NCBI GenBank assembly: GCA_029880325.1
Contig: JAOUOP010000028.1
Coordinates: forward strand, 1-64,000
Length of the DNA: 64,000 bases
Direction: 5' to 3'
Origin: Myxococcales bacterium
Lineage (GTDB): Bacteria > Myxococcota_A > Polyangia > Polyangiales > JAFGIB01
Shown here: piece after piece, positions 15,252-25,102 of the stretch
Layout of the letters: the number at the start of each line of letters is the position of its first letter
How positions within the stretch are numbered: the first letter of the stretch is position 1
The notes under the pieces: generated by a model
What the model was told of the DNA's origin: nothing
Database searches by the model: none
What the model saw: only the letters and a program-made list of their open reading frames with translations
Made by a program: the position numbers and the translations under genes

Positions 15252-18200
15252 CTACGCCAACGACCATCCGCGCCCGAAGGCATCGCCGCCCATGCGCGAA
15301 AACCATTCGATCGCGTCTTGCGCGTCGGTGGGCGAAGGCTGACCCAGGGCCTCAGCAAGCCGTGCGTGCTCCATCTGGTAGTACGGTAAGAGCAGCGCGG
15401 CGCCGGTCTCGGCGCAAATCGCACGCCCCACCTTCAGGCTCTCCATGGCCTCGCGGTGGTGACTTGCGTCGTTCAACCCGGAGGCCACGGCCCGCACGAC
15501 CATGCAGGCCGCCCGCGCCCGGTAGAGTGTAGCAGCGCGATCGGCGGCGCGGTCGCGGGCGAAGCGGGCCAGCTCATAGGCCCCCGCCGCGTCGCCGAGC
15601 TGCAAGAGCGCTTCGGCCCGGGTCGTCAGGATGCGCTCGCCGAATTCCACGCCGCCCTGGCGTTCACTCAGCTCGAAGGCCCGCGAAAGGGTGCGTTCGG
15701 CCCGGGCCGGATCACCGCCGACCAGCTCCGTCACCCCCAGGGCCTCGACGGCGGAGATCACCGCATGGCCGTTGCCCCGGCTTTCCGCCAGCTCACAGGC
15801 GAAGAGCGCGAGTTCCGGCAGGTCTTCGATGGGGCCGACGAAGAAGGCAACGTCTGCCAGGAGCGAGACTGCCATCACGGCCATCTCGTCCTGCTCCAGC
15901 TCCCGAGCCCGCTGCAAGACCTCCCGCAGGTTGCTGTAGGCCTCGTCGATGCGCCCGAGCCACAGCAGGCTGTGCCCGGCCAAGGCCTGCAGCCACAGGG
16001 CCGGATCGAAGTCGAAGCCCGGCACCTCCATGCCCGGTTCGGACCGGAGCCGCTGCATGAGGAGCTCGCCCAGCTCCAGCCCCTCCCGCAAACGCCCCGC
16101 GTGGCGCAGCGCATGGCTGAGCATGATCTGCAGCGACAGCACGTGGGCGGGCCGATGCTCGCGCGCTAGATCCACCGCCAGCTCCACGTGGCTCAGATAG
16201 TCGGCGGTCGAGTGTAGCGAACACAGCCTTCCGTAAGAGCTGTGCAGGCCCGGCTGCAACGACCGCAAACCCTGGGCTTCGATCAAGGCCTCGCAGCGCT
16301 CAAAGAGGCGCCTGGCCTGGGCGCGGTCGAGACCGTGACGCCAACCCATGGACAAAAGCAGGATGCCGGCCCGAAGCTCCAACCGCTGGGCCTCGCCAGA
16401 GCCGTCTGCCTCGCTCGCCAGCTGCCGGGCGCGCTGCAGGTATTTAAAGGTCGCCGAGTGATCGCTGGCCTCGCGCGCAGCCCGCAAAAATTGCTCCGCG
16501 GCGCCCATCGTCCGCCCCGCCCGCTCCAGATGATGAGCCGCGAGCCCAGCCAACGAAAAGCCCGGTTCATCGCTGCGCGCGAGCAGCGCTTCGGCAATCC
16601 CCCAATGTCGCTCACTGCGCGGCGCCGACAGCTGCATCTGGTAGGTCACCTCCCGCAAGAGGCCGTGGGTGAAGGTATGGCTTTCCTCGGCGCCATCCTC
16701 GGTGCGCGCTAGAAATTCAGTAGCTCGCAGGCGCCCGAGCGAAGCCTCGAGCGCCTCGCCGTCGAAGCCGAGTTCACGCAAGAGCCGGGTCGGGCAGTTG
16801 GAGCCAACCACCGAAGCCATCTTCAGTACTTCCTGATCCTCGTCGCAGAGGCGGTCGATGCGCGCCGCGATCACGGACTGAACGCTGTCGGGGATCACGA
16901 TGGAGTCGATGGTCGCAGCCGGCTGGTAGCTTCCCGGCGCTCCCTCGAGCAGCTGGCGCTCGCTCAGGGCTCGAACGCTTTCCTCGATGAAAAAAGGGTT
17001 GCCGGAGGTGCTTGAGGCCAACAGGTCGCGAACCGGCGCCAGTCCCGGATCTTTGCCCAAGAGGGCATCGACCAGCTCCATCGTTGCTTCCGGCTCCAAG
17101 CTCTGCAGCGAAAGAACTTCACAGTGCTCGAGTTCGGCAAGGGGCGATTCGAAATCCGAGCGGTGATTGACAATCAGAAGCGTCGCCCCACCCGGCAAGG
17201 CCTCGGCGAATGCGCCGAGAAAAGCCGTGTCCTGCAGATCCATCCACTGCAAGTCGTCGACGATCACGAGCGCGCGCGTGGGCCCCGCGGCCAGCTTGCG
17301 CGCCACTTGATGCAAAAGCCGCTCACGCGCTTCGGGATGCAAGCGGGGGCCCTGTGGCCTGCCCTCGAGGCCGAGCACCTCCAGTACCGCCGTCGCCGCC
17401 GACTCGCGCTCGCCAAGGGTGCGCACCAGCTGGCTCACTTTCGCATTCGCCCGACCGTAGTCGTCGCCGTCCTCGATGCGGAAGTAGCTGCGCAGCAGCG
17501 CCTGCATGGGGCTGCTGCGCAGCTGCAGGCCTTCGGGAGCGCAAGCCGCGCTATGCACGGTAAACTCCAGCCGCCGCGCAAAGTCCGCCAGGGCCAGGCA
17601 CAGGCGGCTCTTGCCCACCCCCGGCTCACCAACCATGACGATCGCACGCCCACCCCGAAGCCGGCTGGCTTCAAGGGCATCGGTGAGCTTCCGCATTTCT
17701 GCGACGCGATTGACCAATGGTGAAAACCCGCGAACCCGAGCCACGTCGATGCGCGACTGTTGCTGACCGCGGGCGCGCAGCATATACACGACCATCGGCT
17801 CATCGAGCCCCTTGACGCGCGTCGGCTCGCGCCGCTCAAGCTCGAAATAGCCCTCAACGAGCCGCGCCGTGGTGGGCGTCAGAAACGCGGAGTTGGAATC
17901 GGCAAGCGCCTCCATGCGCGCCGCGACCGCGACCACCGGCCCCTGCGCCGTGTAGTCCATGCGCAGATCGTCGCCGATGCGGCCAACCACCACCTCACCG
18001 GAGTTGAGCCCGATGCGAACGTTGAAGGAAAGGTCGTGTCGCTCGCTCACGAAACCGGCGAGCGCGTCGATGTGCTCGATGACGTCGAGGGCGGCGGCAC
18101 AGGCACGGCGCGCGTGATCCTCGTGGGCAATGGGCGCCCCGAAGAGCGCCATGACGCCGTCACCGGTGTACTGGTTGATGCTGCCTTCGTGGCTATGCAC

Positions 18201-18503
18201 AGTTTCGGCCAGCAGCGCGAAGTAGCGCTCGAGCACCTCATGCCAGGCCTCGGCGCCCAGCATCGCCGACAGTGGAAGCGAGTCCTTGACGTCGGCGAAG
18301 AGCACCGTCACGTGGCGACGCGAGCCCTCCATGGCCGCCCGCGAGCGCAGGATCTCGTCCACCAAGTGCCTGGGCGTATAGGGCGCCGGGGGCCCGGAGG
18401 AGGCCGCCGGCAGCGAAGCGCGCAGGGCCGCTCCACAGGCCATGCAAAAGCGTGCCCGCTGCGGGTTGGCCACCGAGCAGACGCGGCAAAAACGATCACT
18501 CAC
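15252..18503 (-). CDS. Adenylate/guanylate cyclase-AAA ATPase-TPR regulator
   Basis: A 1083-residue multidomain protein with a GTG start. Residues ~6-25 form a zinc ribbon (CRVCSVANPQRARFCMACG). A class III cyclase domain spans ~60-245 (VLFADVKDSLP, NQYTGDGVMALFGAP, VRIGLNSGEVVVGRIGDD). An AAA/NACHT-like ATPase follows (Walker A GEPGVGKSRL, Walker B LVIVDDLQWMD), then TPR-like helices to the end. In the cyclase, the usual TNLAAR segment reads VAVAAR, so the Asn of the catalytic Asn-Arg pair is missing and cyclase activity is doubtful. Likely a large signalling switch; ligand unknown. Confidence 0.82.
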   Translation of the reverse strand: MSDRFCRVCSVANPQRARFCMACGAALRASLPAASSGPPAPYTPRHLVDEILRSRAAMEGSRRHVTVLFADVKDSLPLSAMLGAEAWHEVLERYFALLAETVHSHEGSINQYTGDGVMALFGAPIAHEDHARRACAAALDVIEHIDALAGFVSERHDLSFNVRIGLNSGEVVVGRIGDDLRMDYTAQGPVVAVAARMEALADSNSAFLTPTTARLVEGYFELERREPTRVKGLDEPMVVYMLRARGQQQSRIDVARVRGFSPLVNRVAEMRKLTDALEASRLRGGRAIVMVGEPGVGKSRLCLALADFARRLEFTVHSAACAPEGLQLRSSPMQALLRSYFRIEDGDDYGRANAKVSQLVRTLGERESAATAVLEVLGLEGRPQGPRLHPEARERLLHQVARKLAAGPTRALVIVDDLQWMDLQDTAFLGAFAEALPGGATLLIVNHRSDFESPLAELEHCEVLSLQSLEPEATMELVDALLGKDPGLAPVRDLLASSTSGNPFFIEESVRALSERQLLEGAPGSYQPAATIDSIVIPDSVQSVIAARIDRLCDEDQEVLKMASVVGSNCPTRLLRELGFDGEALEASLGRLRATEFLARTEDGAEESHTFTHGLLREVTYQMQLSAPRSERHWGIAEALLARSDEPGFSLAGLAAHHLERAGRTMGAAEQFLRAAREASDHSATFKYLQRARQLASEADGSGEAQRLELRAGILLLSMGWRHGLDRAQARRLFERCEALIEAQGLRSLQPGLHSSYGRLCSLHSTADYLSHVELAVDLAREHRPAHVLSLQIMLSHALRHAGRLREGLELGELLMQRLRSEPGMEVPGFDFDPALWLQALAGHSLLWLGRIDEAYSNLREVLQRARELEQDEMAVMAVSLLADVAFFVGPIEDLPELALFACELAESRGNGHAVISAVEALGVTELVGGDPARAERTLSRAFELSERQGGVEFGERILTTRAEALLQLGDAAGAYELARFARDRAADRAATLYRARAACMVVRAVASGLNDASHHREAMESLKVGRAICAETGAALLLPYYQMEHARLAEALGQPSPTDAQDAIEWFSRMGGDAFGRGWSLA

Positions 18504-18594
18504 GGCGCGCCGAGTTTAGCCCGAAATCGGGCTGAACGGATCACCTGCCGATGGCAGGTGCCGCGTCGGGTGGCGGCCATGCGGGCGCGCCCCC

Positions 18595-19875
18595 TCAGCG
18601 TCGTGCCGCCGCGAAACGGGCATAACCCTCCGCAATCTTGCGCAGCTCCGGATCCTTCTCGAAGAGCGGCTCGAATTTCGCCCGCGCCGCCTCGCGCTTG
18701 GCGGGAAGGTATTCGGTGGGCCACAGCCCCTCGTGGGGCTCGTAACCCTTGAGCACGTTGCGCGCGACGGTGGCCTTGTGGACCTCGTCGACACCGTCGG
18801 CGATGCCCATGGTGGGTGCGCTGGCGTACATGGCCTGGATGGGCGTCAGGTCGGTGGTGCCCAGCGAGCCCAGAATGTGCAGGGCGTTAAATGACACCTC
18901 GCGCAGCACCTTGGCCATCGTGAACTTCACCGCCGCGATGTCGGTGCGGGTCTCAGCCGTGCTCGATTGGTCGATCTTCCAGGCGGTCTCCAGCACGAAG
19001 AGCCGCAGCATGCGAATCGAGGCGTAGGAGTCGGCGATCTTCTCCTGCACCATTTGATGCTCGCTGATGATCTTGCCGTGGGACTGACGACTGAGGGAGC
19101 GCTCGCACATCATGTCGAAGGCCAGCTCGCAGCGAGCCAGCGTGCGCATGGCATGATGGATGCGGCCGCCGCCGAGCCGGCGCTGGGCCAGCGTGCGCGC
19201 ATCGCCCTCGGGGCCGAGCAGGTGGTCGGCCGGAATGCGCACGTTTGTGTACTTGATGTGGTTGTGGGAGCGCGGCTCCGGCATGATTTCGACGCCGGGA
19301 GTCTCGCGCGGCACGATGAAGATGCCGTTGGTGCACATCACGAAGAGCAGGTCGGCGGCACGACCGGCGCTGGTGAACCACTTTTCGCCATTGATGACCC
19401 ACTCATCGCCGTCGCGCTCGGCGTAGGTCTTGAAGAGCTTGGGGTCAGATCCACCCTGGGGCTCGGTCATGGAATAGGCCGACCACAGCTCTTGGTTGAG
19501 CATGGGTTTGAGCCAGCGCTCCTTTTGCTCGTCGGTGCCGTAGGCGGCGAGCAACTCCATGTTGCCGGTGTCGGGCGCGGCCGCGCCGAAGAACTGGGGA
19601 GCGGCCGGATAGCGACCGATGACCTCGTTGAGCAGCCCGAGCTTGAGCTGGCCGTAGCCAGGTCCCCCGAGCTCACGATCGAGAAAGATCGCCCACAGCC
19701 CCTGTTCCTTGATCTGGTCCTGCAGCTCCTTGACCATGGCCTTGACCTTGGGATTCTTGGAGCGAACCGCGTAGGGGAAGACCAGACTGAAGGGCTCGAT
19801 CTCGTTTTTGCAGAAGTCGGAGACCCAATCGAGCTTCGCTTGAAACTCGGGCTCGGTGGAGAAATCCCAGGCCAT
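18595..19875 (-). CDS. Acyl-CoA dehydrogenase
   Basis: A 426-residue flavoprotein of the acyl-CoA dehydrogenase family, of the longer type related to FadE or ACAD10/11-like enzymes. Motifs are SAYSMTEPQGGSDPKLFKT (FAD/substrate loop), WVINGEKWFTS, and the C-terminal LHILGSLGTTDLTPIQAMYA followed by DEVHKATVARNVLKGYE. It oxidises acyl-CoA to enoyl-CoA. The ATG at 19875 (MAWDFSTEPEF) has GGGAG upstream and removes an unrelated 38-residue open extension. It sits upstream of the cyclase gene, separated by an 8-bp-stem hairpin at 18542-18560. Confidence 0.85.
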   Translation of the reverse strand: MAWDFSTEPEFQAKLDWVSDFCKNEIEPFSLVFPYAVRSKNPKVKAMVKELQDQIKEQGLWAIFLDRELGGPGYGQLKLGLLNEVIGRYPAAPQFFGAAAPDTGNMELLAAYGTDEQKERWLKPMLNQELWSAYSMTEPQGGSDPKLFKTYAERDGDEWVINGEKWFTSAGRAADLLFVMCTNGIFIVPRETPGVEIMPEPRSHNHIKYTNVRIPADHLLGPEGDARTLAQRRLGGGRIHHAMRTLARCELAFDMMCERSLSRQSHGKIISEHQMVQEKIADSYASIRMLRLFVLETAWKIDQSSTAETRTDIAAVKFTMAKVLREVSFNALHILGSLGTTDLTPIQAMYASAPTMGIADGVDEVHKATVARNVLKGYEPHEGLWPTEYLPAKREAARAKFEPLFEKDPELRKIAEGYARFAAARR

Positions 19876-20058
19876 GGTGAGTGAATACTCCCGTTTGAGT
19901 GGAGGGCAGTGCGGCGACCCCGCGTCGACGTGCGCCGCAGTCTGGTCGAATGCCCGGCCAGTGTCCAGCGGGGCTCGTGGCGTCCCCAACCGGGAGCAGT
20001 GGCGTCAGCGTGCACGCTCGCCAGCGGCACACTGCCGAGTCTGTGTGATAGTGGAGCC

Positions 20059-20637
20059 ATGGCGATTTACCTGATCCGGCACGCCCAAAGCACGCCTTCC
20101 GATGCGCTGCCCACCGCGCACTGGCCCTTGAGCGAGCTCGGGCATCGCCAGGCCGAAGCGCTCGTGCCCTTCCTGACGAGACTGGACGTGGAGCTGGTGT
20201 ACAGCAGTCCCTATCTGCGGGCAGTCGACACGGTAGCTCCCTACGCAAGGGCGCGGCGGCTGAAGATCGACACGCTCCGGGAGCTGCGCGAGCGCGACCT
20301 GTCGCCCGAAATGACGCAGGACTGGTTTGGCAGTGTCCAGCGCTGCTTCGAGAATCCGAAACTGGCGCTCGGCGAAGCCGAGTCCAACCACACACTGGCT
20401 GCGCGCATGCGGCAGGCGGTTTTCGCCATCGGCCAGCGGCACCGGGAACCCAACGTCGCTGTGGCATCCCACGGCCAGGCCATTTCCGCGCTGCTCGGCA
20501 GCCTCGACGGGAGCTTCGGCTACGAGCGATGGCGGGCGATGGGACTCCCCGATGTCTTCCGACTGCAGCTACAGTCGGGGGCCCTGACTTGGGACGGCAC
20601 GAGCTTGCGCTCGAAAATTCACTTGCCGTCATCGTGA
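20059..20637 (+). CDS. Histidine phosphatase family protein
   Basis: A 192-residue phosphoglycerate-mutase-fold phosphatase. The catalytic motif is YLIRHAQS, with a second conserved Arg in SSPYLRAVDTVAPYARA and the late catalytic His in VAVASHGQAISALLG. The substrate cannot be inferred. The ATG at 20059 is preceded by GTGGAG. It is divergent from the acyl-CoA dehydrogenase gene. Confidence 0.8.
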   Translation: MAIYLIRHAQSTPSDALPTAHWPLSELGHRQAEALVPFLTRLDVELVYSSPYLRAVDTVAPYARARRLKIDTLRELRERDLSPEMTQDWFGSVQRCFENPKLALGEAESNHTLAARMRQAVFAIGQRHREPNVAVASHGQAISALLGSLDGSFGYERWRAMGLPDVFRLQLQSGALTWDGTSLRSKIHLPSS

Positions 20638-20824
20638 CCATCGCCAGCGCCTGCCCCCGCCCGAAGCCCGAGTGGCACGAAGTGGCACGCTGCGCACGCC
20701 TAAATTCGTAGCCAAACAAGGCCAGCCGTTTTTGGCCACAAAGAACGACCGCGGCCACAGAACCCCGCGTTCTTCGCCCACCACCATGGATGCAGGCGAC
20801 GCGCGCGGAATCGATTTCGTTCGC

Positions 20825-20840
20825 TGGCACACAACTTGCT
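20825..20840 (+). promoter_or_regulatory. Sigma-54 promoter TGGCACACAACTTGCT
   Basis: Matches TGGCAC-N5-TTGCW with exact GG-GC spacing; only G7 of the extended consensus differs. It lies about 135 bp upstream of the lipoprotein start at 20975 in an AT-richer intergenic stretch. Confidence 0.7.
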
Positions 20841-20974
20841 AAAACGCAGGCTCGCTGGTTCGAGGGCAAAAGAAAGCGCGAGCGTTTTCAAAAAACGACG
20901 ACGCGATCGAAAATTCACCCGCGTTCCGACACCAATAGACATCCGCAGTTCAACTACACAACACGGGTTAGGCA

Positions 20975-21838
20975 ATGGCTAAGATTGACTGGAAGCTGCC
21001 CATCAGCGGGCTCCTACTGTGTGCCGCCGTTGGATGCACTGAAGAAAAGGCTCTCGATGCGCCTGAGGTAGCGACCCAGAGCCAGGCGCTTCAAAGCCCG
21101 GCCTACGTCTGGTCCAACAATGGCAGCGCGGCCTACGCGTCGGTTTGGGATCCGACCAACTACGCCTACGTGGACGCCTCGGAATACCTCGACCGCGGCG
21201 GCCGGCAGGCCTATCTGTACTACTTTGCCGAGAAGGCGGATCCGACCAGCGAGGTCTGCGTCGAGGAATGCGTACCGTGGTGCTTCGAAGACGGTCCACT
21301 GCTTCCGGGCATGGGCGGCGCAGGCGGCAGCATCGGTGGCGACGGCGGCACCGGTGAGTGCGATCCGGCGTGCATGTGGAGCTACTGCTACTACGAGCGC
21401 TGGAGCTACGAGTACGGCTGGGGCGAGATCCCCGCCCAGGACTTCAATGCCGGCCAGCGGCAGGCCCAGCTGAACACCACCCTTGTCTCGGGCGACAAGT
21501 TCTACATCGAGCGCTGCAGCTACGGCGACTCCCTGGGCGGCGGCTGTGAGCCGGTCACCGAGCCCGTGAACGTGAGCGTGAACTGGCAAGCCAATCAGAT
21601 GTACTCGTCTACCTCGACCGGCACCAACAGCTTCAAGTTCGGACCGATCAGCTACCAGAGCCAGGGCAGCTACCGCAGCACCTCGGCCGATGCTTCCGGG
21701 ACCATCGGCGGCTTCGCCCTCGAGGGCAACGCCTCGGGCGGTCTCTACCAGAGCCGCGGCACTTCGATTCAGAAGGGCGTCTACATGGACGGCCCCGAGA
21801 CCGATGGCGGCGTCGACAGCCCGCTGCCCAGGCTGTAG
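20975..21838 (+). CDS. Lipoprotein of unknown function, Tyr/Gly-rich
   Basis: A 287-residue product with lipoprotein signal MAKIDWKLPISGLLLCAAVG followed by Cys (lipobox AAVGC). The mature chain is rich in Tyr, Trp, Ser and Gly, with Cys clusters (SEVCVEECVPWCFEDG, CDPACMWSYCYYERW) split by a Gly-rich linker. I recognise no domain. The sigma-54 promoter ahead and a strong hairpin after it suggest a single-gene unit under stress or developmental control. Confidence 0.75.
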   Translation: MAKIDWKLPISGLLLCAAVGCTEEKALDAPEVATQSQALQSPAYVWSNNGSAAYASVWDPTNYAYVDASEYLDRGGRQAYLYYFAEKADPTSEVCVEECVPWCFEDGPLLPGMGGAGGSIGGDGGTGECDPACMWSYCYYERWSYEYGWGEIPAQDFNAGQRQAQLNTTLVSGDKFYIERCSYGDSLGGGCEPVTEPVNVSVNWQANQMYSSTSTGTNSFKFGPISYQSQGSYRSTSADASGTIGGFALEGNASGGLYQSRGTSIQKGVYMDGPETDGGVDSPLPRL

Positions 21839-21846
21839 CGACCGCG

Positions 21847-21889
21847 CGCGCGTCCGGGGCTTTCGTTGGGGGGGGGCCCCGGACGCGCG
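21847..21889 (+). terminator. Strong hairpin after the lipoprotein gene
   Basis: CGCGCGTCCGGGGC pairs perfectly with GCCCCGGACGCGCG (14 bp) around a 15-base loop containing a run of nine G. No T tract follows, but position just after the stop and stem strength fit a transcript end. Confidence 0.6.
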
Positions 21890-21972
21890 TCGCCGTGCCT
21901 CCTACGGCCTTGGGGGGAAGAGCACCGGCGCGGCGGATGGGACCCGACCGCGCTTTGTGGTTTCATAGGGCC

Positions 21973-23487
21973 ATGCAGAGCAGCAGGCCCCCGGAGGCGC
22001 AGCGTGTCCTGGTGGTGGACGACAACGCCCCGCTGGCCGAAAACGTCGCCGAGATCTTCGCCGAGGCGGGTTTTATCTGCGGTTGCGCGGGCGACGGCAA
22101 AGCGGCCCGCGCCAACGCCCGCGAACGATCCCCCGACCTGGCCATCGTCGACGTGCGGCTGCCGGGCGAGTCCGGCGTGGCCCTGGCCGCGGATCTGAAG
22201 CGCCTGCACCAGGACTGCGAGGTGATCCTGATGACCGCCAACGCCTCGCTCGACACGGCGGTGGCGGCCATCCGCGAGGACGTCTTCGCCTACGTGCAGA
22301 AACCCTTCGACCCCGACGAGCTACTGGCCCTGGGACAGCGCGCCCTCGACCAGGTGGCGCTGCGGCGCGAGGGCAAACGCCTGGAGGGCGAGCTGGCGCG
22401 CTCCGAGAGCCTCTACCGGGGTGTGGTCGACTCGGTGGAAGCCTTCATCGTCGGCTTCGACCGCGACGGGCGCATCGCCATGTGGAATCGCTCGGCCAGA
22501 AGCTCCACCGGCCATGAACTCTCGGCCCTGCGCCACCGCCGCTTCGCCGATCTCTTGCCTTCCGAGGCCAGCAAAAATCGCCTGCAGGAAGCCCTGGGGC
22601 GCGTCGACCAGGGGCTGGTCGTCGAAGACCTGGAGCTGCCCCTGTGCTGCAGCGATGGCGGCACCCGCATCGTGCGCTGGCGCCTGTCGGCGCTGACCGG
22701 CGCCGAGACCGATGGGCCGCTGGTGCTGGCCGTCGGCAGCGACATCACCGAGCGCCTCGATCTGGAGCGTCGCGCCGCCGAGGCCGAAGCCATGGCCTCG
22801 CTCTCGACGCTGACCGCCGGCCTGGCCCACGAGATCAGAAACCCGCTCAACGCCGCTTCGCTACAGCTCAAGCTACTGTCGCGGGGCTCCGCCAAGGTGC
22901 AAGATCGGGAGCTTGCGGCCCAGCTCGAACGGCGCACGACCATCGTCGGCGAAGAACTCAGCCGCCTGACCAACCTGCTCGACGACTTCCTGAACCTGGC
23001 CAAACCGCGGCGCCTGGAGCTGCAATCGGTGGATACGGCGGCACTGATGGCCGAGGTCATCGAGCTGCAGCGCCCGGCCGCGGAGCAGGCCGGCGTCGAG
23101 CTATACCTCGACAGCGGCCAGCGTGCCGCGCCGGGGGTGCTCGGGGACGCCGACCTGCTCAAGCAGGTGCTGGTCAACCTGGTGGTCAATGCCATCGAAG
23201 CCCTGTCGTCGTCTTCTTCGCGCGCGGGCGGCCGCATCGCCCTGCGCTGCGAGGCGACCAGCGAAGCGCGGGCCGAACTCAGTGTCGAAGACGACGGTCC
23301 CGGCATTCCCGCCGAAGTCAGCGACAGCCTCTTCGTGCCCTTCGTAACCTCGAAGCAGGCCGGAACGGGCCTGGGCCTGACCATCGTCAAGCGCATCATC
23401 GACCGCCACGGCGGTAGCATTCACATCGCCAGCGACGGCGATGAAGGCACCCGCGTGCGAATCAACCTGGCCCGCAGTCCAGCATGA
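21973..23487 (+). CDS. Hybrid sensor histidine kinase: receiver-PAS-HisKA-HATPase
   Basis: A 504-residue cytoplasmic kinase. An N-terminal receiver domain has Asp60 in LAIVDVRLPGESG, a PAS domain spans ~145-255, the H box is TAGLAHEIRNPLNAASLQL, and the HATPase has NLVVNAIEAL, VEDDGPGIP and GTGLGLTIVKRII. The N-terminal receiver suggests it is itself a phosphorelay target. The stop overlaps the next start (ATGA), so it is translationally coupled to the Mla-type transporter genes, an unusual partnership. The ATG at 21973 was chosen over an open upstream extension. Confidence 0.85.
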   Translation: MQSSRPPEAQRVLVVDDNAPLAENVAEIFAEAGFICGCAGDGKAARANARERSPDLAIVDVRLPGESGVALAADLKRLHQDCEVILMTANASLDTAVAAIREDVFAYVQKPFDPDELLALGQRALDQVALRREGKRLEGELARSESLYRGVVDSVEAFIVGFDRDGRIAMWNRSARSSTGHELSALRHRRFADLLPSEASKNRLQEALGRVDQGLVVEDLELPLCCSDGGTRIVRWRLSALTGAETDGPLVLAVGSDITERLDLERRAAEAEAMASLSTLTAGLAHEIRNPLNAASLQLKLLSRGSAKVQDRELAAQLERRTTIVGEELSRLTNLLDDFLNLAKPRRLELQSVDTAALMAEVIELQRPAAEQAGVELYLDSGQRAAPGVLGDADLLKQVLVNLVVNAIEALSSSSSRAGGRIALRCEATSEARAELSVEDDGPGIPAEVSDSLFVPFVTSKQAGTGLGLTIVKRIIDRHGGSIHIASDGDEGTRVRINLARSPA

Positions 23488-24299
23488 GCCACGACGACGC
23501 CAGCACAGCCGCAGACCACGGATCCGAGCTATTGCGGCGCCTGGCCTCGGGCATCGAAACCCTGGGCGGCACCGCGATCCTGGTGGGACAAGTGGCGCGC
23601 CAGGGCCTGCGCCGTCCCCTGGGACTGCCGGCCATCGTGCGCCAGGTCGAGGCCATCGGCGTGCGCTCCACCAGCGTGGTGCTGCTTACGGCGGTCTTTT
23701 CTTCCATGGTGATCACGCTGCAGTTTTCGGCGCAGCTGTCGCGCTTCGGCGCCAAGGAATGGGCCGGCAACGCCGTGGGCGTGACGCTGGCACGGGAGCT
23801 GGGGCCGGTGATGACGGCGCTGATGGTGGGCGGGCGCGTGGGCGCGGGCATCGCCGCCGAACTCGGCTCCATGGCCGTGACCGAGCAGATCGACGCAGTG
23901 CGCGCGCTGGGGGCCGATCCGATCAAGAAGCTGGTGGTGCCGCGGGTGCTGGCCACGCTGATGGTATTGCCGCTGATGAGTTCCATGGCGGTGGTGCTGG
24001 GGGTGCTGTCGGGCGGCGTGATCGCTTCGCTCGAGCCCGAGGTCAGCTTCAATTATTTCGTACAGGCCGCCCTGCGCTCCACCACGCTCTCGGACTATTT
24101 TTCGGGCGTGCTCAAGACCCTCTTTTTTGCGCTCAACATCTCGGCCGTGGCCTGCTACCGCGGCATGAATACCCGCGGCGGCACCGTGGGCGTGGGCCGG
24201 GCGACCACCGAAACCGTGGTCATCACCTCGGTGGTCACGCTGGTCTCGGACTTCTTCCTGACCAAGCTCTTCCTCGCCTTCGGATGGGGTGGCGGATGA
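23484..24299 (+). CDS. mlaE: MlaE-type ABC lipid transporter permease
   Basis: A 271-residue integral membrane protein of the MlaE/YrbE permease family with several hydrophobic segments (VVLLTAVFSSMVITLQF, TLMVLPLMSSMAVVLGVLS, TVVITSVVTLVSDFFLTKL) and conserved REIGPVLTAL-like ARELGPVMTALMVGGRVGAG. With the ATPase and MCE protein downstream it should move phospholipids or other lipids between the membranes. Coupled by ATGA overlaps on both sides. Confidence 0.9.
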   Translation: MSHDDASTAADHGSELLRRLASGIETLGGTAILVGQVARQGLRRPLGLPAIVRQVEAIGVRSTSVVLLTAVFSSMVITLQFSAQLSRFGAKEWAGNAVGVTLARELGPVMTALMVGGRVGAGIAAELGSMAVTEQIDAVRALGADPIKKLVVPRVLATLMVLPLMSSMAVVLGVLSGGVIASLEPEVSFNYFVQAALRSTTLSDYFSGVLKTLFFALNISAVACYRGMNTRGGTVGVGRATTETVVITSVVTLVSDFFLTKLFLAFGWGGG

Positions 24300-25102
24300 A
24301 CCCATCACCGACACCGATCATCGAGGTCCGCGACCTGCACCTGGCCTTCGGCCCGCAGCGCGTCTTCGAGGGCCTGAACCTCGAGGTGATGCCGGGCGAA
24401 GTGCTGACTCTGATCGGCGGCAGCGGCTGTGGCAAGAGCGTGCTCTTGAAGACCATCCTGCGGCTTCTGACCTGGCAATCGGGCACGGTCGTCGTCGACG
24501 GCGAGGACATCAGCGACTACCGCGAAGACCAGATGCTCTCGGTGCGGCGCAAGGTCGGCATGGTATTCCAGAACGGCGCCCTGTTCGACTCGCTCACGGT
24601 CTTCGAAAACCTGGCCTACCCCCTGCGCGAGCGCGGCTGCGACGACGACGCCGTGCTGGCGGCGCGTGCGTCCGAGGTGCTCGAGATGGTCGGACTGCCG
24701 GGCATCGAGCACAAAATGCCGGCCCAACTCTCCGGCGGCATGCGCAAGCGGGTGGCCCTGGCCCGCGCCGTCGCCGAAGCGCCCAAAGTGCTGCTCTACG
24801 ACGAACCCACCACCGGCCTCGACCCGATCAACGTGCGCCGCATCAGCGAGCTGATCCTCGACCTCAACCGGCGCCTGCAGATCACCTCCCTGTGCGTCAC
24901 CCACGATCTTCCGAGCGCCTACATGATAAGCGACCGCATGGCCATGGTGGCCGAGCGCCGCATCATCGAAGTGGCAAAAACCGACGAGCTGCGCCACAGT
25001 GACAACCCCGTCGTGCGCGACTTTCTGACCGCCATGGATTCCGCCACGGCCCGCGCCAGCGGCATCCCGCCCCTGCCCGCCCCGGAGCCACGCCGGCCAT
25101 GA
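24296..25102 (+). CDS. mlaF: MlaF-type ABC transporter ATPase
   Basis: A 268-residue ATPase with Walker A GGSGCGKSVLLKTI, signature AQLSGGMRKRVALARA, Walker B VLLYDEPTTGLDP and the H-loop CVTHDLPSAYMISDR. The SGGMRKR signature is typical of MlaF. The ATG at 24296 overlaps the permease stop and the stop at 25102 overlaps the MCE gene start. The C-terminus has an extra Pro/Ala tail. Confidence 0.92.
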   Translation: MNPSPTPIIEVRDLHLAFGPQRVFEGLNLEVMPGEVLTLIGGSGCGKSVLLKTILRLLTWQSGTVVVDGEDISDYREDQMLSVRRKVGMVFQNGALFDSLTVFENLAYPLRERGCDDDAVLAARASEVLEMVGLPGIEHKMPAQLSGGMRKRVALARAVAEAPKVLLYDEPTTGLDPINVRRISELILDLNRRLQITSLCVTHDLPSAYMISDRMAMVAERRIIEVAKTDELRHSDNPVVRDFLTAMDSATARASGIPPLPAPEPRRP

